A program made the translations under genes and the position numbers. A DNA stretch of 13,835 nt from CAZHAC01 sp964383855. GTDB lineage: Bacteria; Chloroflexota; Dormibacteria; Dormibacterales; Dormibacteraceae. This document shows positions 13,662 through 13,835 of the stretch, one piece after another. The DNA is taken from the NCBI GenBank assembly GCA_964383855.1, contig CAYLIP010000063.1, positions 1 to 13,835 on the forward strand, in the 5' to 3' direction. Under the pieces are notes generated by a model that did not search any database, was not told where the DNA came from, and saw only the letters and a program-made list of their open reading frames with translations. How positions within the stretch are numbered: the first letter of the stretch is position 1; each line of letters begins with the position of its first letter.

Positions 13662-13835
13662 TGGCGCAGGACGAGGATTGGATCCCGGAGAGCCTCCGGA
13701 TCCGCATGGCGCGGGAGCTGGACGCCGTCCGCGGCGTGGCGCCCGAGCCTGCCCGCTACAAGCTTGCCGCCGCCAGGTCCGGCGGCGCGCCCCGCCGGCT
13801 GGCCGCGGCCGCGCTGGCGGCCGGAGCCGGCGCCG
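13661..13835 (+). CDS. Probable sigma-factor partner (anti-sigma-like), N-terminal fragment
   Basis: Only the first 58 codons are in the window, and the gene runs off the right edge. The product begins with an acidic segment (AQDEDWIPESLRIRMARELDAVRG), then a basic stretch (ARYKLAAARSGGAPRR). It then enters an Ala/Leu-rich segment (LAAAALAAGAGA) that looks like the start of a membrane helix. A cytoplasmic N-terminal part, a basic flank and one membrane helix, directly downstream of an ECF sigma gene, is the usual layout of a membrane-bound anti-sigma factor. No zinc-binding His/Cys motif is seen in the part available, so it is not a standard ZAS-type protein so far. It may instead be a DUF5667-like protein. 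The role is inferred mainly from the one-base overlap with the sigma gene. Confidence 0.6.
   Translation, partial: MAQDEDWIPESLRIRMARELDAVRGVAPEPARYKLAAARSGGAPRRLAAAALAAGAGA

Noticed and set aside
1..13835. CRISPR array, tRNA, insertion sequence or prophage
   Set aside because: No regularly spaced repeats, cloverleaf-like segments, transposase motifs or phage genes were seen in a read-through by eye.

Overview
The window is a very GC-rich bacterial segment (third codon positions almost all G or C) with densely packed genes and frequent GTG/TTG starts. A 10-N run at 900-909 marks it as draft, probably metagenome-derived, sequence. Gene content (GH38 mannosidase, PepF-type M3 peptidase, DUF5667-type protein, cobaltochelatase-like AAA/VWA proteins) suits a Chloroflexota- or Actinomycetota-like soil or groundwater lineage. 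No rRNA or other marker fixes the taxon.

Region 1 (1-6783, minus strand) is one tight probable operon. It reads, in order of transcription: a membrane-tethered sigma-like/DUF5667 fusion protein (6783-5449), a short GH38 alpha-mannosidase (5444-3486), an FGGY sugar kinase closest to gluconokinases (3498-2014), transketolase (2000-123) and transaldolase (119 to beyond the left edge). Gaps run from a 13-nt overlap to a 13-nt spacer. The enzymes would release a sugar, phosphorylate it and rearrange it in the non-oxidative pentose phosphate pathway, with a sigma-like protein encoded first.

Region 2 (6811-9561) holds a plus-strand gene for a putative C39-like cysteine peptidase, divergent from the sigma-like gene across only 27 bp. 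It meets, tail to tail, an M3 oligoendopeptidase F gene (minus strand). A GlsB/YeaQ/YmgE-type small membrane protein gene (plus strand) follows.

Region 3 (9637-13050, minus strand) is a three-gene unit. It encodes a 692-aa AAA-VWA (ChlI-ChlD type) chelatase-like protein, a small two-helix membrane protein overlapping its end, and a 345-aa AAA-only (ChlI type) paralogue. The two AAA domains are nearly identical in the core and diverged outside it. No large CobN/ChlH subunit and no tetrapyrrole gene is visible.

Region 4 (13110-end, plus strand) starts divergently from the chelatase unit. It holds an ECF sigma factor gene and, overlapping by one base, the beginning of a probable membrane partner gene. 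The window therefore carries a conventional separate sigma/partner pair at one end, and a fused sigma-like/transmembrane/DUF5667 protein in the middle. That fusion and the duplicated chelatase-type ATPase unit are the most unusual items. No stretch over 300 bp lacks a gene, and I saw no tRNA, CRISPR, insertion sequence or prophage gene.
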